DNA of 64,000 bases from Rhodospirillaceae bacterium (GCA_002722095.1 PBKG01000024.1:248001-312000), one strand, 5' to 3'; shown: positions 33,924 to 43,573, counted from the stretch's first letter. Notes: generated by a model from the letters alone, not told the origin. Program-made: numbers and translations.

Positions 33924-34910
33924 TCAACTGGTATCACTATCTTGCATTTCGGCTATCTCGGCTGCATCAGCGACACGGTGATCGGGATTTAGGAACCACA
34001 ATATACCGCCCGGCAAACCAACACCTATCAAACAAAGACCGAATGCAACGGAAAGCGCAGCAACTTCGTCGGTTGGCGCGCCAAGCAATCCGAATGCGGT
34101 CACCATGGCGCTTTCGCGCAAGCCCCAGCCGGCGATTGAAATCGGGATCGTTGCGACCAACATCACCGACGGCACGATAATTACGCAATCGATGAGACTA
34201 ACCTTGATGCCGATATCCATGGCGATCAGATAGATCGCAGATATCATCAATAAATGACCGATCAGAGAATAGCCGAGTACGGGAGCGGCAATGCGAGGCT
34301 GTCTGAGCATTTGCCTGGCGCCAAGAGACAATTTCATCAATCCCCGCACCGGACGCCAGCGATCGAAGGTTCCGGGTAACGAAGCCAGCGCGAGTATGGC
34401 TGTAATAGAAAAAACACCGAACCCTGTGATCACGCCAAAGGCGAGCAACGCCTGCGGGTCATTTATCCGCTGATGCAACAAGGGTTGAGCCGCCACCACT
34501 AGAAGAATGAGGCTGATAAACCCTGCAACCCGATCGAGCAACACACCATTAAATGCCGGACCAAACGGTAGCCCTAGTTTGTAGACCCGATAGATGCGAA
34601 CGCCGTCACCTCCGATCGTCGATGGTAGCGCTTGATTGAAAAACAGACCCTCGAAATAAATCCGCACCACTACCGGCAATTCCAATACCCGGTCGAATAA
34701 GCGCATGACGATACGCCAGCGGATGCCGGCAAGCAGTGTTTGGATGCCCAGCAATATTAGTGCGAAGACGATCGTATCTCCGCCGATCGCAGCAAAATGG
34801 CGCTTGAGATCGGAAAGCTCTACCTTCCGCAGTACCAGCCAAATCAAAAAGGCGGTAACTGCGGCCTTCAAGAAAAACAGCAGGTATTTTTTCAATGAAG
34901 CTTTCGACAT
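33924..34910 (-). CDS. Lysylphosphatidylglycerol-synthase-TM / UPF0104 flippase-like membrane protein
   Basis: 328 residues with about eight transmembrane helices and little soluble sequence. Seen are the basic start KASLKKYLLFFLK, LLAGIRWRIVMRL, FFNQALPSTIGGDGVRIYR and VATIPISIAGWGLRESAM, characteristic of the AglD/UPF0104 family. Members are thought to move lipid-linked substrates across the membrane or assist glycosyltransferases. It begins the minus-strand glycan operon flippase-like, MT-GT2, MT, gmd, fcl. Confidence 0.86.
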   Translation of the reverse strand: MSKASLKKYLLFFLKAAVTAFLIWLVLRKVELSDLKRHFAAIGGDTIVFALILLGIQTLLAGIRWRIVMRLFDRVLELPVVVRIYFEGLFFNQALPSTIGGDGVRIYRVYKLGLPFGPAFNGVLLDRVAGFISLILLVVAAQPLLHQRINDPQALLAFGVITGFGVFSITAILALASLPGTFDRWRPVRGLMKLSLGARQMLRQPRIAAPVLGYSLIGHLLMISAIYLIAMDIGIKVSLIDCVIIVPSVMLVATIPISIAGWGLRESAMVTAFGLLGAPTDEVAALSVAFGLCLIGVGLPGGILWFLNPDHRVADAAEIAEMQDSDTS

Positions 34911-35011
34911 GCGGTGAGATTCGTTCTTTCGCGCGTTTGCCTCTTAGTACAGCCACGCCAGCAATGGCAAGCGCCTTTATTCACATTGTCGGTAAATGGA
35001 TAAATCTCGGG
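34911..35011. other. Intergenic region upstream of the glycan cluster
   Basis: About 100 bases between the flippase-like gene and a small gene. It probably contains the promoter for the minus-strand glycan operon. No box or repeat convincing enough to call was seen. Confidence 0.35.
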
Positions 35012-35197
35012 TTAGACGAGAATATCGACAAGTTTGCTCCCGCCGTCAGGCCCCACCGCCGCCGATTCCGCGGCCGACTGAACCGCCTCCTCAACAATGG
35101 TCGCGGTCGTCGCTTCCTGCTGAAGCTGCAGGCGTAGCGTAAAGATACTCGCCTGAAGACGGCCCGCTAGTGCCGACGCTGCTGCAATATCGTCCAT
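35012..35197 (-). CDS. Small protein, possibly YjfB-like (putative motility protein family)
   Basis: 61 residues beginning DDIAAASALAGRLQ and ending GSKLVDILV, with alanine-, valine- and glutamine-rich helices between. The N-terminal short amphipathic helix, Gln-rich middle and hydrophobic C-terminus recall the 60-residue YjfB family, whose role is unknown and which occurs with motility genes in some bacteria. No motility gene is in this window. The ribosome site is weak (GCAGGG), so it could also be a chance frame, but codon use looks coding. Confidence 0.5.
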   Translation of the reverse strand: MDDIAAASALAGRLQASIFTLRLQLQQEATTATIVEEAVQSAAESAAVGPDGGSKLVDILV

Positions 35198-35313
35198 AAA
35201 ATTTACCCTGCTCGGATTTGTTCCTTAAGGTCCGAAATCCAACCGAAATCGTAACACAAACCTCGCTGTCAGGCGACTCGCCGCAAGGCCTATGAATTAC
35301 ATAATTAATTCAA

Positions 35314-35889
35314 TTATTTGGCCTTCTTCTCGACATCGGCAGCTACCCGCATTTTTATAATCTTGTCTGGGTTATCGACCGAGCCGTTGCGATTTCCATC
35401 GCCTTTCTTAATGTTGTGAACGAACTCCATACCCTCGATCACCTTACCCCATGCGGTGTATTGGCCATCAAGAAAGGGAGCCGGGGCAAAGCAAATGAAA
35501 AATTGGCTGTTGGCACTGTCTGGATCGCCGGAACGCGCCATTGAGAGCGTGCCTTCGACGTGGAATGAACTGTTGAACTCCGCCGGCAAATCGGGCAATT
35601 CCGAGCCTCCGCGTCCCGTACCCGTCGGATCGCCGGTTTGAGCCATGAACCCCTCGATGACACGATGAAAGACCACACCGTCATAAAATTTTTGCCGTGC
35701 CAGTGTTTTGATTCGTTCCACATGCTTCGGCGCCAAATCCGGCCAAAGCTCGATGACCACGCGCCCATCCTTTAAATCCAAGTAAATCAAGTTTTCCAAA
35801 TTCGCCGTCCGTCCTGTACTGGGTTGAAGGGTTAGGACGAACAATGCGCAAAACACTGGCGCCCAAAACTTAAATCGCAAGAATTTCAT
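35314..35889 (-). CDS. Periplasmic cyclophilin-type peptidyl-prolyl cis-trans isomerase
   Basis: 191 residues with a signal peptide (about 29 residues, hydrophobic core VFCALFVLTL). The cyclophilin core has FHRVIEGFMAQTGDPTGTGRGG with the catalytic Arg, then SMARSGDPDSANSQFFICF and PFLDGQYTAWGKVIEG. The enzyme speeds proline isomerisation during protein folding in the periplasm. The start codon overlaps the stop of mtnA (ATGA), so the two are co-translated despite unrelated functions. Confidence 0.92.
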   Translation of the reverse strand: MKFLRFKFWAPVFCALFVLTLQPSTGRTANLENLIYLDLKDGRVVIELWPDLAPKHVERIKTLARQKFYDGVVFHRVIEGFMAQTGDPTGTGRGGSELPDLPAEFNSSFHVEGTLSMARSGDPDSANSQFFICFAPAPFLDGQYTAWGKVIEGMEFVHNIKKGDGNRNGSVDNPDKIIKMRVAADVEKKAK

Positions 35890-36995
35890 CTATTTTCAAA
35901 CTCCGGGAACAATTCCGCCAAACCGGCTCGGCTCGCTTTTGCGATACCGCGCTCGGTGATTAATCCGGTTATCAATTTTGCCGGCGTCACGTCAAACGCA
36001 TAATTAGCGACCTCCGTTTCCGCGGGCACCAAGCATACGCTTTCCACCGTCCCCGACGGAGTGCGTCCGCTTATCCACGCTACTTCTTCCGATGCACGTT
36101 CTTCAATCGGAATTTCTTTGACTCCGTCTCCGATCTGCCAATCGATGGTTGGCGACGGCAGAGCCACATAAAACGGAACCTCATTGTCATGTGCCGCCAA
36201 TGCCTTCAAATACGTACCGATCTTGTTTGCAACATCACCATTGGCCGCCGTTCGGTCGGTGCCGGTAATGCAGATGTCGACCTCACCACGTTGCATCAAA
36301 TGTCCGCCGGTATTGTCCGCAATAACCGTATGGGGCACGCCGTGGCGGCCCAATTCCCAAGCGGTCAGGCTAGCCCCTTGGTTTCTCGGTCGGGTTTCAT
36401 CGACCCATACGTGAAGGTCTATGCCTTGCTGATGCGCCATATAGATCGGCGAGGTCGCCGTCCCCCATCCGACCGTCGCGAGCGCGCCGGCATTACAGTG
36501 GGTCAATAGATTGACGGGCCCGGCACCGGCTTTCGCCTCGGCGAGCGCCTCGATCAAAGGCAAACCACTTTCACCGATACCGCGATTGATGGCGATGTCT
36601 TCTTCTGCAATTTCAGCCGCCCGCTTGTAGGCAGCTTCCCGCCGTATCTCGGCACCCAAGGGCTGCAAAACACGCCGCATCTCATCGACCGCCCAAGCAA
36701 GGTTGACCGCTGTCGGCCGTGTGCCACACAGCATCTCAGCAGCATTGGCAAGATTGTCGTTGCCCGGATCCTCGTTCATCGCAAGCGCCATGCCGTAGGC
36801 GGCAGTCGCGCCAATGAGCGGCGCGCCCCGCACCCGCATCGCTGAAATCGCTTCACCGGCAGCATCGGCGGTTTCGAGACGCGTCATCACATGCTCATGG
36901 GGCAGCCGGGTCTGATCGAGAATATCAACCGCCCACCCGTCCTCGGCCAGCGCAATTGTGTCAAACAAAATGGAGTTGTCGCCATCTTTGGTCAT
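35886..36995 (-). CDS. mtnA: S-methyl-5-thioribose-1-phosphate isomerase
   Basis: 369 residues from the ATG at 36995; the frame runs on upstream but into the end of ggt. Family motifs include MRVRGAPLIGATAAYG, LLTHCNAGALATVGWGTA with the catalytic Cys, and CITGTDRTAANGDVANKIGTY with the catalytic Asp. It isomerises methylthioribose-1-phosphate to methylthioribulose-1-phosphate in methionine salvage. No other mtn gene is near, so the rest of the salvage pathway is elsewhere. It lies 43 bases after ggt and overlaps the cyclophilin gene. Confidence 0.94.
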   Translation of the reverse strand: MTKDGDNSILFDTIALAEDGWAVDILDQTRLPHEHVMTRLETADAAGEAISAMRVRGAPLIGATAAYGMALAMNEDPGNDNLANAAEMLCGTRPTAVNLAWAVDEMRRVLQPLGAEIRREAAYKRAAEIAEEDIAINRGIGESGLPLIEALAEAKAGAGPVNLLTHCNAGALATVGWGTATSPIYMAHQQGIDLHVWVDETRPRNQGASLTAWELGRHGVPHTVIADNTGGHLMQRGEVDICITGTDRTAANGDVANKIGTYLKALAAHDNEVPFYVALPSPTIDWQIGDGVKEIPIEERASEEVAWISGRTPSGTVESVCLVPAETEVANYAFDVTPAKLITGLITERGIAKASRAGLAELFPEFENR

Positions 36996-37038
36996 ATCGT
37001 CAAAATGTCGGCAACCTCTGATGTTGTAAAGCAAGGAC

Positions 37039-38781
37039 TTAATAACCCGCAGCGAATGCCCCGGGCCGCCGCGGGTCCGCGGCGCCATAAAATCCGTCTT
37101 CACGCCGCATGATAGATTGGGTACTTCCCATTGCCCGGCTTACTTTGAGGCGATGACCGCGTTGTTCGAGCAATCGCCGGGTATCGACGCCGATACCGCG
37201 TTCGATACGCACTAAATCCGGCAGCCATTGATGGTGCAGACGCGGTGCTGCCGTGGCTTCGGCGATATTCATGCCATGATCGACCACATTGATAACAAGA
37301 TGCAGCATGTTGGTAATGATGCGACTGCCGCCAGGACCACCGGTCGCAAGCCACGGTTTGCCATCCTTGAAAAGGATAAGCGGCGTCATCGAACTCAACG
37401 GGCGTTTCATAGGCACAATTGCGTTAGCCTTTCCCCCGACCAACCCGAACGCATTGGGAACGCCCGGCTTGGCGGAAAAATCATCCATTTCATTATTCAG
37501 AAGAATACCCGTACCGTCCGCAACAGCCCGGCTACCGTAGCTAAAGTTAAGCGTCGTGGTGTTGCTGACAACATTGCCCATGCGGTCCATTACGGTGAAA
37601 TGGGTGGTATCCGGACTTTCGAAAATTGCGGGCTGGCCCGGCGCGATGTCTTCCGAGCGCGAGGCCTTTTCTGGATCGATCGATCCTCGCAAACGATCCG
37701 CATACTTCTTGGCTAGGAGCCCTTTAACAGGCACCGCCCAGAAATCGGGATCGCCCAAATGCTTCGATCGGTCGGCGAAGGCACGCCGCATGGCTTCGAT
37801 CATCAAATGGTAGCCAGCGGCACTGCCCACTCCCATCGAACGCAAGTCATAGGATTCCAGAATGTTCAGCATCTGTATCAGGTGGATTCCGCCCGAGCTG
37901 GGTGGCGGCATCGAGCGGATTTCGATTCCGCGATAGGTGCCGCGCACCGTTTGCCGCAGCACGGGTTTGTAAGCCGCAAGATCGTCTTCGGTAATTATAC
38001 CGCCATGCTTTTTCATCGCAGCCGCTATGCGACGGGCTATCGCGCCCTTATAAAAGTCGCCTGCGCCATGTTCCGAGATGCGCTCAAGCGACCAGGCAAG
38101 ATCTTTCTGCACCAGGATTTCGCCAGCGCGCAGCGGCCGGCCATCTTTGAAAAAAATCGCCCTTGTCGCGGCAAATCGCCCGAGGGTCTCCCTCCGCCGC
38201 TCAAGTGCACGCGCCATAAAGCGGGTAACTTCAACCCCCTCCCGCGCGAGTCGAATGGCCGGCCTTACCAAATCTGGCCAAGGCAAACTTCCGAATTTGC
38301 GATGTGCGAGGGCGAGCCCCGCTACCGTGCCTGGCACCGCCACCGCGCGATATCCAAACCGCGATGCTTGTTTGTCGACCGTCCCATCGGCTCGAACATA
38401 CATATCTCTGCTCGCCGCTTTTGGCGCCCGCTCGCGATAGTCGACGGCGACGGTTTTGTCGGATTGCGCATCATGAATCAGCATAAACCCACCACCGCCA
38501 AGATTGCCCGCTCGCGGTAGTGTCACGGCCAACGCGAACGACATGGCAATTGCCGAATCGATGGCATTTCCCCCTTCCCGTAGTACATCGCGGCCGATCC
38601 GGCTCGCGGTCGCTTCTTGGCTAACCGCCATGCCGTTTGCGGCGAAAACCGGATGAAACACGTCTTTCGGGGATAGAACCGCACTTTCCTGAGCAGTGCC
38701 TTGGGCGCTGGCATGCATACCGACGCCATGCCAGACTAACGTCAGACCAATGGCGAACGCGGTGAAAAATCGACGGTCCAT
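37039..38781 (-). CDS. ggt: Gamma-glutamyltransferase (exported)
   Basis: 580 residues from the ATG at 38781, which is followed by a signal peptide (DRRFFTAFAIGLTLVWHG to about residue 31). Upstream frame extension would cross into glpK promoter sequence. Family features include LREGGNAIDSAIAMSFALAVTLPRAGNLGGGGFML, DYRERAPKAA, and PDTTHFTVMDRMGNVVSNTTTLN, where the Thr of DTTH is the autocleavage nucleophile. LLNNEMDDFS and GGPGGSRI follow. It releases glutamate from glutathione in the periplasm. It leads ggt-mtnA-cyclophilin and is divergent from glpK with only 44 bases between starts. Confidence 0.94.
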   Translation of the reverse strand: MDRRFFTAFAIGLTLVWHGVGMHASAQGTAQESAVLSPKDVFHPVFAANGMAVSQEATASRIGRDVLREGGNAIDSAIAMSFALAVTLPRAGNLGGGGFMLIHDAQSDKTVAVDYRERAPKAASRDMYVRADGTVDKQASRFGYRAVAVPGTVAGLALAHRKFGSLPWPDLVRPAIRLAREGVEVTRFMARALERRRETLGRFAATRAIFFKDGRPLRAGEILVQKDLAWSLERISEHGAGDFYKGAIARRIAAAMKKHGGIITEDDLAAYKPVLRQTVRGTYRGIEIRSMPPPSSGGIHLIQMLNILESYDLRSMGVGSAAGYHLMIEAMRRAFADRSKHLGDPDFWAVPVKGLLAKKYADRLRGSIDPEKASRSEDIAPGQPAIFESPDTTHFTVMDRMGNVVSNTTTLNFSYGSRAVADGTGILLNNEMDDFSAKPGVPNAFGLVGGKANAIVPMKRPLSSMTPLILFKDGKPWLATGGPGGSRIITNMLHLVINVVDHGMNIAEATAAPRLHHQWLPDLVRIERGIGVDTRRLLEQRGHRLKVSRAMGSTQSIMRREDGFYGAADPRRPGAFAAGY

Positions 38782-38825
38782 GACACCGCACCATAGCGAG
38801 CACAGGGGAACGGGGGAATGTTCTA

Positions 38826-40316
38826 GTGGGCGAATATTTGTTGGCAATCGATCAGGGGACCACCAGCACCCGCGCGATATTGTTCGAGAATTCGGGTCAA
38901 ATACTGGGCACCCGACAGTTGGAATTGCCGCAAATCTTCCCGAAACCGGGGTGGGTCGAACACGACGCCGAATTGATAACCACACACGTAATCGAAACCG
39001 TGAAAGGCGTCATGGCAGACCGGGAGCTCAGCTCCGGCGATATTGCCGCAATCGGGATCACCAACCAACGTGAAACTACGGTTCTCTGGGACCGAACAAC
39101 CGGCAAACCGGTCCACAACGCAATTGTCTGGCAGGACCGGCGGACCGCACCACTCTGCGAGCAACTCCGGCAGGAGGGCCATGAAGCGACAGTAACGGAA
39201 AAGACCGGCCTATTGCTCGACCCATATTTCTCCGCAACCAAAATCGCCTGGATACTTGAAAACATCGATGGGATACGGACCCGGGCGGAAGCGGGAGAAA
39301 TCCTGTTCGGTACCATCGACAGCTATTTAATTTGGTGCCTAACCGATGGCGCAGTGCACGCCACAGACGCGACCAACGCATCGCGGACAATGCTTTACGA
39401 CATTCATGCCCAGGAGTGGGACGACGAATTGCTGGCACTTTTCCATATCCCCCGCGCCATGCTGCCGGCAGTTCATGACTGCGCCAACGATTTCGGCGAC
39501 ACCGCCCCGGAAATATTCGGTGGTGCCATAAAGATCGGCGGTGTCGCTGGCGATCAGCAGGCAGCAACCGTCGGCCAGGCATGTTTTGAACCGGGACAGG
39601 TCAAAAGCACCTACGGCACCGGCTGCTTTGCCCTCATCAATACTGGCGACACAGCGGTAGCGTCGAAGAACAAACTACTCACCACCATTGCATATCGCCT
39701 GGACGGCAAACCCAAATATGCGCTCGAGGGAAGCATTTTCGTCGCCGGAGCGGCAGTGCAGTGGCTGCGCGACGAGCTTGGAACCATAACATCGGCTGAA
39801 AAGACGGCCGAAATGGCGGCCAATGCCAATCCGGAAAGCCAGGCGGTGATGGTACCTGCCTTCACCGGGCTCGGTGCACCCTATTGGGATAGCGAAGCAC
39901 GGGGAGCGCTGCTCGGGCTAACGCGCGATACCGGACCCAACGAAATCGCACGCGCGGCTTTGGAGGCAGTGTGCTTCCAAACTCGCGACCTGTTCGAAGC
40001 GATGACCGCCGACGGTTGCGCGCCACCAAGCGCAATTCGGGTCGATGGTGGCATGGCTGCCAACGATTGGTTGCTGCAGAGGCTGGCGGAAATTGTCGGC
40101 ATTCCTGTCGAACGCCCACACGTGATCGAAACCACAGCGCTCGGCGCGGCCATGTTGGCGGGTCTCCAAGCAGGCATTTCCACAGACCTCGAAGATATCG
40201 ATACGGAATGGCGATACGAAAAACGCTTCGAGCCCAATCTCGATAATCTGGAACGTCAGCGACTTTATGATGTTTGGCAGGACGCGGTCGCACGCACGCG
40301 TAGTGCTTATACCTGA
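38826..40316 (+). CDS. glpK: Glycerol kinase
   Basis: 496 residues starting at GTG. The FGGY kinase landmarks are [16 protein letters not shown] at the N-terminus, [54 protein letters not shown] and [19 protein letters not shown]. It phosphorylates glycerol to sn-glycerol-3-phosphate using ATP. The length and motifs are complete. No glpF or glpD is adjacent, although an unlinked aquaglyceroporin and a GDPD occur in the window. Confidence 0.96.
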   Translation: MGEYLLAIDQGTTSTRAILFENSGQILGTRQLELPQIFPKPGWVEHDAELITTHVIETVKGVMADRELSSGDIAAIGITNQRETTVLWDRTTGKPVHNAIVWQDRRTAPLCEQLRQEGHEATVTEKTGLLLDPYFSATKIAWILENIDGIRTRAEAGEILFGTIDSYLIWCLTDGAVHATDATNASRTMLYDIHAQEWDDELLALFHIPRAMLPAVHDCANDFGDTAPEIFGGAIKIGGVAGDQQAATVGQACFEPGQVKSTYGTGCFALINTGDTAVASKNKLLTTIAYRLDGKPKYALEGSIFVAGAAVQWLRDELGTITSAEKTAEMAANANPESQAVMVPAFTGLGAPYWDSEARGALLGLTRDTGPNEIARAALEAVCFQTRDLFEAMTADGCAPPSAIRVDGGMAANDWLLQRLAEIVGIPVERPHVIETTALGAAMLAGLQAGISTDLEDIDTEWRYEKRFEPNLDNLERQRLYDVWQDAVARTRSAYT

Positions 40317-40438
40317 AGCTGAAACATCGTTTTCCTCTATGAACCGCTTCACCTTGGTGGCAGATTGGACTATTTTTTCGTCATTCATAAACGAGCCGGG
40401 CGACTAAACGCCGGGCGCTTTAGGGAGGATCGCCAGCG

Positions 40439-41302
40439 ATGGGCACATCAGCGTTGCAAATCGAAGCGGTAAAGGGTGACTTCGGCGCCCGTTTGACAGG
40501 CGTCGACCTGTCTGCCGGCGTGTCTGACGATCTTTTTTCCGAAATTCAGGACACGCTGCACCGTTTCGGAGTGATCTTTTTCCCCGGTCAAGAACTCGAT
40601 CCTGAGAGTTTATCCGGCTTTACCAGAAAGTTCGGCACGCCCGACATCCACCATTTAGCGGAACATACTTTTCCGGATTTTCCGGAAGTCCGCGTGCTGT
40701 CGAACGTAAAAAAGGACGGCAAGCTGGTTGGACAATTCAACGGCGGCCATTACTGGCATTCCGATCTCTCCTATTTGCCTGAAACCGGCTACGTGACGAT
40801 TCTATTCGGTGTTGAATGTCCTCCCGTCGGTGCCGAGACACTTTTTGCGGATATGCGCGCGGTTTACGACTCGCTGCCCGATGAGACGATTAAAAAAATC
40901 GAAGGGAAGACGGCCATTCATGACCGGAACTTCCGCTATTCGGATCTCTATCCCGAGCTTCCGCCGCTAACCCCCGAGCAAATCGCCAAAGTACCGCCGG
41001 CCCCCCATCCGGCGGTTCGTACCCATCCCGAAACCGGGCGCAAATCTGTTTTCTTGGTTAAGGAAATGGTCAGTCACATCGGCGAACTGGATGAAAAGGC
41101 ATCCCGCGTCTTGCTAGAAGACGTGGAAGCAATTATGGAACGGGACCAATTCATCTATTCGCATAAGTGGGAAGCTGGCGACCTGGTAATCTGGGACAAC
41201 CGCTGCACGCTGCATACCGCAACGGGATATGACGCAGCCAAATACCGCCGAACACTTTATCGAACGCAAGTAAAGGGCGATGCGCCCTTTTACGCCGCCT
41301 AA
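40439..41302 (+). CDS. TauD/TfdA-family 2OG-Fe(II) dioxygenase (copy 1)
   Basis: 287 residues with the iron facial triad H107-x-D109 (HYWHSDLSY) and H259 (DNRCTLHTATGY), and a 2-oxoglutarate-binding Arg in the YRRTLYRT segment (R270/R271/R275). The order and length fit TauD/TfdA enzymes that hydroxylate alpha to sulfonate, carboxylate or ether groups. The substrate is unknown. It opens a four-gene operon with two cupin proteins and a crotonase. A GGGAGG ribosome site supports the ATG. Confidence 0.9.
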   Translation: MGTSALQIEAVKGDFGARLTGVDLSAGVSDDLFSEIQDTLHRFGVIFFPGQELDPESLSGFTRKFGTPDIHHLAEHTFPDFPEVRVLSNVKKDGKLVGQFNGGHYWHSDLSYLPETGYVTILFGVECPPVGAETLFADMRAVYDSLPDETIKKIEGKTAIHDRNFRYSDLYPELPPLTPEQIAKVPPAPHPAVRTHPETGRKSVFLVKEMVSHIGELDEKASRVLLEDVEAIMERDQFIYSHKWEAGDLVIWDNRCTLHTATGYDAAKYRRTLYRTQVKGDAPFYAA

Positions 41303-41332
41303 TACCGTATCGAGGTTTAGAGGAGACCACAG

Positions 41333-41827
41333 ATGTCGGAGAAATTTGGAACTTATAACGAAGGCAAGAAACAGTACGTCTATCAAATGGACTCGCTGGA
41401 TTCGGAGCCTGATAACGAAACCAGCGCCGACGTAATGGTTAAGCGGCGCCTATCTGGTAAATCGTCATCCTTCGGCGGCGCGCTTTTCGGGGAGAAAGTG
41501 ATCGTCGGCTACATTCATAAAGCTGCGGGTACCGGCTCCAAGCGCCATACGCACCCTAACGAACAATATAATTTTGTTCTCCAGGGGACGCTGCAATGTG
41601 ACATCGACGACCAGACTGTCCTTTGCCCGGCCGGCCATTGCGTACACATTCCCGCAGGCACCGAACATAGCTGCATGGCAACGCCGGAAGAGGACGTGAT
41701 CTTTTTCGTCGCCAAAGATACGCGCCATGGAATTTCGGGTCCGCCGGTTGACGGCATCGAAGACGGCCCCCGGGTCCACCCAAACGCAAAACCCGGACAA
41801 ACCGATCTCGACGACAAACCGATTTAG
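41333..41827 (+). CDS. Single-domain cupin protein
   Basis: 164 residues. The cupin motif 1 is GTGSKRHTHPNEQYNFVLQG (H72, H74 and E77 or Q78 as metal ligands) and motif 2 is CPAGHCVHIPAGTEHSC with H112. Such a metal site would permit dioxygenase, isomerase or decarboxylase chemistry. The N-terminal 50 residues are charged with no known motif. Second gene of the TauD operon, 30 bases after it and 13 bases before a bicupin. Confidence 0.83.
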   Translation: MSEKFGTYNEGKKQYVYQMDSLDSEPDNETSADVMVKRRLSGKSSSFGGALFGEKVIVGYIHKAAGTGSKRHTHPNEQYNFVLQGTLQCDIDDQTVLCPAGHCVHIPAGTEHSCMATPEEDVIFFVAKDTRHGISGPPVDGIEDGPRVHPNAKPGQTDLDDKPI

Positions 41828-41840
41828 CAAGGACTCCCAG

Positions 41841-42632
41841 ATGCCTTATTACCGCTTCGAAGATATGGAGCAGCTCCGCACCAATCCACACCTGTCTTCG
41901 GGTAAGGGTGCGATCGTAACCGGGACCTATATGACGCTCCGCAACAACAATAAGGAAGCGGGTACCGGATCGCAGCTTCACTATCATCCGAACGAACTGA
42001 TGGTTTACCCGATCTCCGGCAAAATTAACGCGGTCGTCGGCAAGGATCACCGAATTGTCGAAGCCGGCACTTTCGTTCACGTACCGCCCAACGCGCGCCA
42101 TTCGATGAGGGCGTGCGAGGACGGGCCTATCAGTTATCTGTATTGCAAGGATAATACCTGGACCCTGGCAGGCATCGCCGCGGACGAAGCTCCTCCGGAT
42201 GAAGCTCCGACCATCGAGGAGCTAACCGAAAAACACGATGCGGGGATTTACCCCGGACAGGAGAAAATGCCCGAAGCCTCGGAAGCAATCATTGAAGGAT
42301 TGAATGATTGTTATTACCCGCTCAATGCGGAGCCGGGGGCGCCCGCGAGCTCCACCCGCTCGGTTAAGATCGTCGAAGGAGTTCGCATCAACTTCGTGCT
42401 GGTAGATTCGCCAGAAGGCTACGAGGACGTGGAGAATGAGTCCGCTCACGAGCGGTTCCTCTATGTGATGAGCGGGGATGCGGATGCCGATATCGACGGC
42501 GAGGCAAAATCCGTTGGCAGCGGCGACCTCCTGCATGTGCCCAAGGGAGTCAACTTCAGTTTCAAGACCACCACAGGACCGACCCGATACTGCTATTTCG
42601 AATCGACGCCGTTCCTGGAATCGAAAATCTAA
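41841..42632 (+). CDS. Bicupin protein with degenerate second domain
   Basis: 264 residues from the ATG at 41841; the frame extends upstream only within the previous cupin gene. Cupin 1 has H47, H49, E52 and H87 (GSQLHYHPNELMVYPISG, ARHSM), a complete metal site. Cupin 2 (about 170-250) keeps the fold signature (FLYVMSGDADADIDG, GDLLHVPKGVNFSF) but lacks the His pair, so it is probably structural. Such domains are common in ring-cleaving gentisate-like dioxygenases and in oxalate decarboxylases, but no assignment is safe. Third gene of the operon. Confidence 0.83.
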   Translation: MPYYRFEDMEQLRTNPHLSSGKGAIVTGTYMTLRNNNKEAGTGSQLHYHPNELMVYPISGKINAVVGKDHRIVEAGTFVHVPPNARHSMRACEDGPISYLYCKDNTWTLAGIAADEAPPDEAPTIEELTEKHDAGIYPGQEKMPEASEAIIEGLNDCYYPLNAEPGAPASSTRSVKIVEGVRINFVLVDSPEGYEDVENESAHERFLYVMSGDADADIDGEAKSVGSGDLLHVPKGVNFSFKTTTGPTRYCYFESTPFLESKI

Positions 42633-42668
42633 AACTAAAACAACCCAGGAAGGGAAAAGGGAGAGAAC

Positions 42669-43466
42669 ATGGAATTCAAAGACATTCTCTATGAAGTGAA
42701 GCGCCCGCACGTGGCGACAATCACGCTCAATCGGCCTGAAATCGACAATGCCACCACCGGTGACAGTTTCGTCGAAATCATGACTGCCTTTCACGAGGCG
42801 GACTCGGATACTTCGATCGGCGTCGTCGTTTTGACCGGTGCCGGTGACACCCACTTCAACGAAGGCGGACAGGTCAAACAACATCTGACCAAGCGCCCCG
42901 GCACTCACCGCACTCATTTCCGTAAACTGTTGGGCGCAGCCCAGGCCATCCGTGGTTGCGGCAAGCCGGTGATCGCCGCCGTCAACGGACGCGCCATCGG
43001 CAGCGGCAATCAGCTGCAAATGCTCTGCGATCTGGCCATTGCGTCCGACAAGGCAATTCTCGGCCAACATGGTTCGAAGCGAGCCGGTGCGCCGATGTTC
43101 TGGGGTACGACGCTGATGTCGCATTTCGTCGGCGAGCGTAAGGCACGGGAGATTATCTTCCTGTCACGGGAATACTCCGCTCAGGAAGCTCTCGAAATGG
43201 GATTGGTCAATAAAGTGGTCCCCCATGACGAGCTCTACGACGAAGTCGATCGCTGGTGCGACGAAGTCCTCGAACAAAGCCCGACCTCGCTCCGCATCCT
43301 CAAGACCTCGATGAACCTCAAGAGCGATATGCAGTATCCGGCGCTGTTCCATGCCCGGGATATGATCGACCTGTTCTCGGATGCACCGGAGCGTATGGAA
43401 GGTACCGAGGCCTGGGTCAATGGCCGCAAGCCGGACTTCAACAAATTCCGCGTCAAATCGGACTAG
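42669..43466 (+). CDS. Crotonase-family enzyme (MenB/BadI-like)
   Basis: 265 residues with VATITLNRPEIDN, FNEGGQVKQH and GRAIGSGNQLQMLCDLAIAS, the crotonase oxyanion-hole regions. The second half (SKRAGAPMFWGTTLMSHFVGERKAREIIFLSREYSAQEALEMGLVNKVV) resembles MenB and BadI more than ordinary enoyl-CoA hydratases. The catalytic glutamate of hydratases is not obvious. Ring closure, ring hydrolysis or a carbon-carbon bond-cleaving reaction on a CoA ester is plausible. Last gene of the TauD-cupin operon, followed by a strong terminator. Confidence 0.85.
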   Translation: MEFKDILYEVKRPHVATITLNRPEIDNATTGDSFVEIMTAFHEADSDTSIGVVVLTGAGDTHFNEGGQVKQHLTKRPGTHRTHFRKLLGAAQAIRGCGKPVIAAVNGRAIGSGNQLQMLCDLAIASDKAILGQHGSKRAGAPMFWGTTLMSHFVGERKAREIIFLSREYSAQEALEMGLVNKVVPHDELYDEVDRWCDEVLEQSPTSLRILKTSMNLKSDMQYPALFHARDMIDLFSDAPERMEGTEAWVNGRKPDFNKFRVKSD

Positions 43467-43489
43467 TCATCCTATAGATCTTTCAAAAG

Positions 43490-43532
43490 CCCGGCGCCGG
43501 AGGCGATTTCTCTGGCGCCGGGTGTTTTGTTT
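43490..43532 (+). terminator. Rho-independent terminator after the TauD-cupin-crotonase operon
   Basis: Perfect 9-base stem CCCGGCGCC (43490-43498) and GGCGCCGGG (43514-43522) with a 15-base loop, followed by TGTTTTGTTT. It lies 23 bases after the crotonase stop and 40 bases before the TerC gene. Confidence 0.85.
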
Positions 43533-43573
43533 CTATAGACAGAGTGCATCCTTTCTAATTTCCGATAGCCTTA

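Noticed and set aside
40395..40417. Direct repeat of GCCGGGCG, 15 bases apart, upstream of the TauD gene
   Set aside because: Only two short copies in GC-rich sequence; could be chance and no regulator is linked.
42222..43124. 300-codon minus-strand frame opposite the bicupin and crotonase genes
   Set aside because: It crosses two opposite-strand genes with clear domains and has no family features.
43467..43573. Possible yybP-ykoY (manganese) riboswitch upstream of the TerC gene
   Set aside because: The only structured element is a perfect GC stem with a T-rich tail that terminates the upstream operon; the remaining 40 bases are too short for the riboswitch.
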